Below are positions 40,511-41,936 of a DNA stretch of 41,936 bases, piece by piece. The translations under genes and the position numbers were made by a program. A model generated the notes under the pieces. That model saw only the letters and a list, made by a program, of their open reading frames with translations. It ran no database searches and was not told where the DNA came from. The DNA is from Bacillota bacterium (GTDB taxonomy: Bacteria; Bacillota; Sulfobacillia; JAJYWN01), in NCBI GenBank assembly GCA_021791495.1, contig JAJYWN010000026.1, forward strand, positions 1 through 41,936, read 5' to 3'. Positions within the stretch are counted from its first letter, which is position 1. Each line of letters starts with the position of its first letter.

Positions 40511-41004
40511 GTGGTGCTGAGTTCGAGCCCAGGATCATCGGTTTCCTGTGCAATTGGTGCTCCTACGCCGGCGCGGACCTGGCCGGGGTCTCGCGTCTGA
40601 AGTATCCGGCCAACATCCGCATCATCCGGGTCATGTGCTCGGGGCGCGTCGAGCCGGCCTTCGTCTTGAAGGCTTTCGCCGAAGGCGCCGACGGGGTGCT
40701 CATCTCCGGGTGTCACCCCGGAGACTGCCATTATCTGGAGGGAAACCACAAAGCCGCGGCCCGCGCCCGCATGATGGAGCGCCTGCTGGCCCAGTTCGGG
40801 GTCGAGCCGCAGCGGTTCCGTCTAGCCTGGGCTTCGGCCAACGAAGGTGAGAAGTTCGCCGGGATCGTCAAGGAGATGGTGGAGGCGATTCGCCCCTTGG
40901 GGCCCTTCCGCCGTCCCTTTGCCCGCATGGACGACCTCGCTCGGCTGGAGACCGAGGCGAGGAAGGATGCGGAACCGGCGGCGGGAGGTGAGACGGGTGC
41001 CTAA
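40507..41004 (+). CDS. mvhD: MvhD-like hydrogenase iron-sulfur subunit
   Basis: A 165-aa protein of the MvhD/FlpD family, with a [2Fe-2S] cluster linking HdrA to a hydrogenase or formate dehydrogenase. The family core is present: IIGFLCNWCSYAGADLAG at the start, then IRVMCSGRVEPAFVLKAF, then GVLISGCHPGDCHYLEGN. All five typical Cys positions are there. ATG 40507 overlaps the hdrA stop by 4 nt, and its own end overlaps mvhG by 8 nt. The C-terminal tail is rich in Ala and Glu. The order hdrA-mvhD-mvhG predicts an HdrABC-MvhADG-type complex. Confidence 0.94.
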   Translation: MSGAEFEPRIIGFLCNWCSYAGADLAGVSRLKYPANIRIIRVMCSGRVEPAFVLKAFAEGADGVLISGCHPGDCHYLEGNHKAAARARMMERLLAQFGVEPQRFRLAWASANEGEKFAGIVKEMVEAIRPLGPFRRPFARMDDLARLETEARKDAEPAAGGETGA

Positions 41005-41936
41005 ACTCAAGTTCGGCTTCTATTGGGCCGCCAGCTGCGGCGGCTGCGAGGTTGCCGTCCTGGACATCAACGAGAAGATACTGGATGTGGCCGCCCTGGC
41101 CGACATCGTCCTCTGGCCCGTGGCCGTCGACGCCAAATACCAGGACATCGAGGCCATGCCCGACAAGTCTATCGACGTCGTCTTCTTCAACGGCGCCGTC
41201 CGTAACTCCGAGCAGCATCACCTGGCGCGCCTCCTGCGCCGGAAGGCTAAGGTCCTGGTGGCCTTCGGTTCTTGCGCTCATCTGGGAGGAATCCCGTCGC
41301 TGGCCAACTTGTACAGCAAGAGTGAACTGCTGGAGACGGTTTACGCCGGCACCGTCTCCACCATCAACCCGGAGGGAACTCAACCGACCCCCAAGACCGA
41401 AACGCCGGTTGGCGCCCTGGAGATCCCCGAGTTCTTCGAGGCCGTCTATCGCCTGGATCAAGTCGTTCCCGTGGACTACTACCTACCGGGCTGTCCGCCG
41501 ACGCCGGCCGCCATTCTTGGGGCCGTTACCGCCATCGCCCAGGGGACACTCCCCCCGCCCGGATCGGTTATCGCCCCCGCGAAGACCGTTTGCGACGCCT
41601 GCGAACGCACGAAAGGGAACAAAAAAGTCAAGGAGTTCCACCGTCCCCATTTGTTCCGGCCGGACCCCGAGAAGTGCCTGTTGGAGCAGGGGATCGTCTG
41701 CTGTGGGCCGGCCACCAGGGCAGGCTGCGATAATCGCTGCCTGGACGCGAACATGCCCTGCCGGGGCTGCATGGGCCCAACGGCCGACGTGGTGGACCAA
41801 GGCGCCAAGCTGGCCGCCGCCATTGCCACCCTGGTGGACTCAAAGGACGAGGTCGAGATCAAGCGCCTGGTGGACGAGGTGATGGACCCGGCCGGCACCT
41901 TCTACCGCTTTGGCATGGCCGCGGGCCTGTTCCGCG
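40997..41936 (+). CDS. mvhG: MvhG-like (F420-non-reducing type) NiFe hydrogenase small subunit, partial
   Basis: The gene runs off the right edge of the window; 313 codons are visible. It encodes the small subunit of an MvhADG-type hydrogenase. The proximal-cluster motif is intact: YWAASCGGCEVAVLD (Cys14, Cys17). GSCAHLGGIPSL, VDYYLPGCPPTP, CDACERTKGNKK and a late ligand set CCGPATRAGCDNRCLDANMPCRGCMGP follow. GTG 40997 has GGGAGGTGAG just upstream and overlaps mvhD by 8 nt. The catalytic large subunit mvhA is expected next, outside the window. Its normal CxxC contrasts with the changed motif in the delta subunit at 33893. Confidence 0.93.
   Translation, partial: MPKLKFGFYWAASCGGCEVAVLDINEKILDVAALADIVLWPVAVDAKYQDIEAMPDKSIDVVFFNGAVRNSEQHHLARLLRRKAKVLVAFGSCAHLGGIPSLANLYSKSELLETVYAGTVSTINPEGTQPTPKTETPVGALEIPEFFEAVYRLDQVVPVDYYLPGCPPTPAAILGAVTAIAQGTLPPPGSVIAPAKTVCDACERTKGNKKVKEFHRPHLFRPDPEKCLLEQGIVCCGPATRAGCDNRCLDANMPCRGCMGPTADVVDQGAKLAAAIATLVDSKDEVEIKRLVDEVMDPAGTFYRFGMAAGLFR

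Overview
The window reads as a chromosomal segment of a high-GC, spore-forming, anaerobic member of the Bacillota (Firmicutes). The evidence is an IreB-family gene, a Gin/CsfB-type sigma-G inhibitor, the Bacillus-like block gin ... yaaO-tmk-darA(yaaQ)-holB-ricT(yaaT), strong Shine-Dalgarno sites with frequent GTG/TTG starts, and a large set of hydrogen/heterodisulfide-reductase genes. I cannot name the species. Nothing points to a phage, plasmid, IS element or CRISPR array.

Layout. (1) 1-2141: the 3' end of an rRNA operon (5S rRNA plus terminator), ireB on the minus strand, an EamA/DMT transporter whose first membrane segment lies upstream of any canonical start, and a YfhL-type 2[4Fe-4S] ferredoxin. 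(2) 2180-3820, minus: a membrane-anchored D-aminoacylase-like amidohydrolase. (3) 3988-17749: eight tightly packed or overlapping genes forming one long operon: a membrane-anchored surface protein, an ABC ATPase, an ABC-2 permease, a coiled-coil/SGQ-repeat membrane protein, a MoxR AAA+ ATPase, a DUF58 protein, a BatA-type VWA protein and a giant double-VWA/GATase-like protein. It looks like a MoxR-VWA cell-envelope system physically joined to an ABC transporter. (4) 18292-26858: gin, a Gly-rich RRM protein, a PatB-type C-S lyase, a D-2-hydroxyacid dehydrogenase, yaaO, tmk, darA, holB and ricT, ending in a clear terminator. (5) 27121-31740: an amino-acid/peptide catabolic operon with a second D-aminoacylase, an M20 amidohydrolase and a DUF1177-AroM fusion. 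(6) 31800-36682: a group-3b-like (sulfhydrogenase-type) complex, beta-gamma-delta-alpha, plus a maturation protease. (7) 36692-41936: hdrC-hdrB-hdrA-mvhD-mvhG, the last cut by the window edge.

The two redox operons are linked by regulation. Both carry 18-bp TTGTG-N8-CACAA palindromes matching the Rex (NADH/NAD+ sensor) operator: two copies behind a good promoter before the sulfhydrogenase-type operon, and a perfect TTGTGAA-N4-TTCACAA before the hdr/mvh operon. The most unusual biology is in the first of these hydrogenases. The large subunit keeps the four Ni-binding cysteines but has His where the proton-gating Glu is expected, Gln where the active-site Arg is expected, and ends exactly at the normal proteolytic cleavage point. 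The small subunit has Asp in place of one proximal-cluster Cys. The canonical-looking MvhG next door keeps that Cys. This may be a re-purposed or mechanistically altered NiFe enzyme under Rex control.

A second window-wide trait is the presence of Gly/Ala/Ser-rich or short tandem-repeat insertions in many otherwise conserved proteins.

All functional names come from motif recognition by eye. No database search was run.
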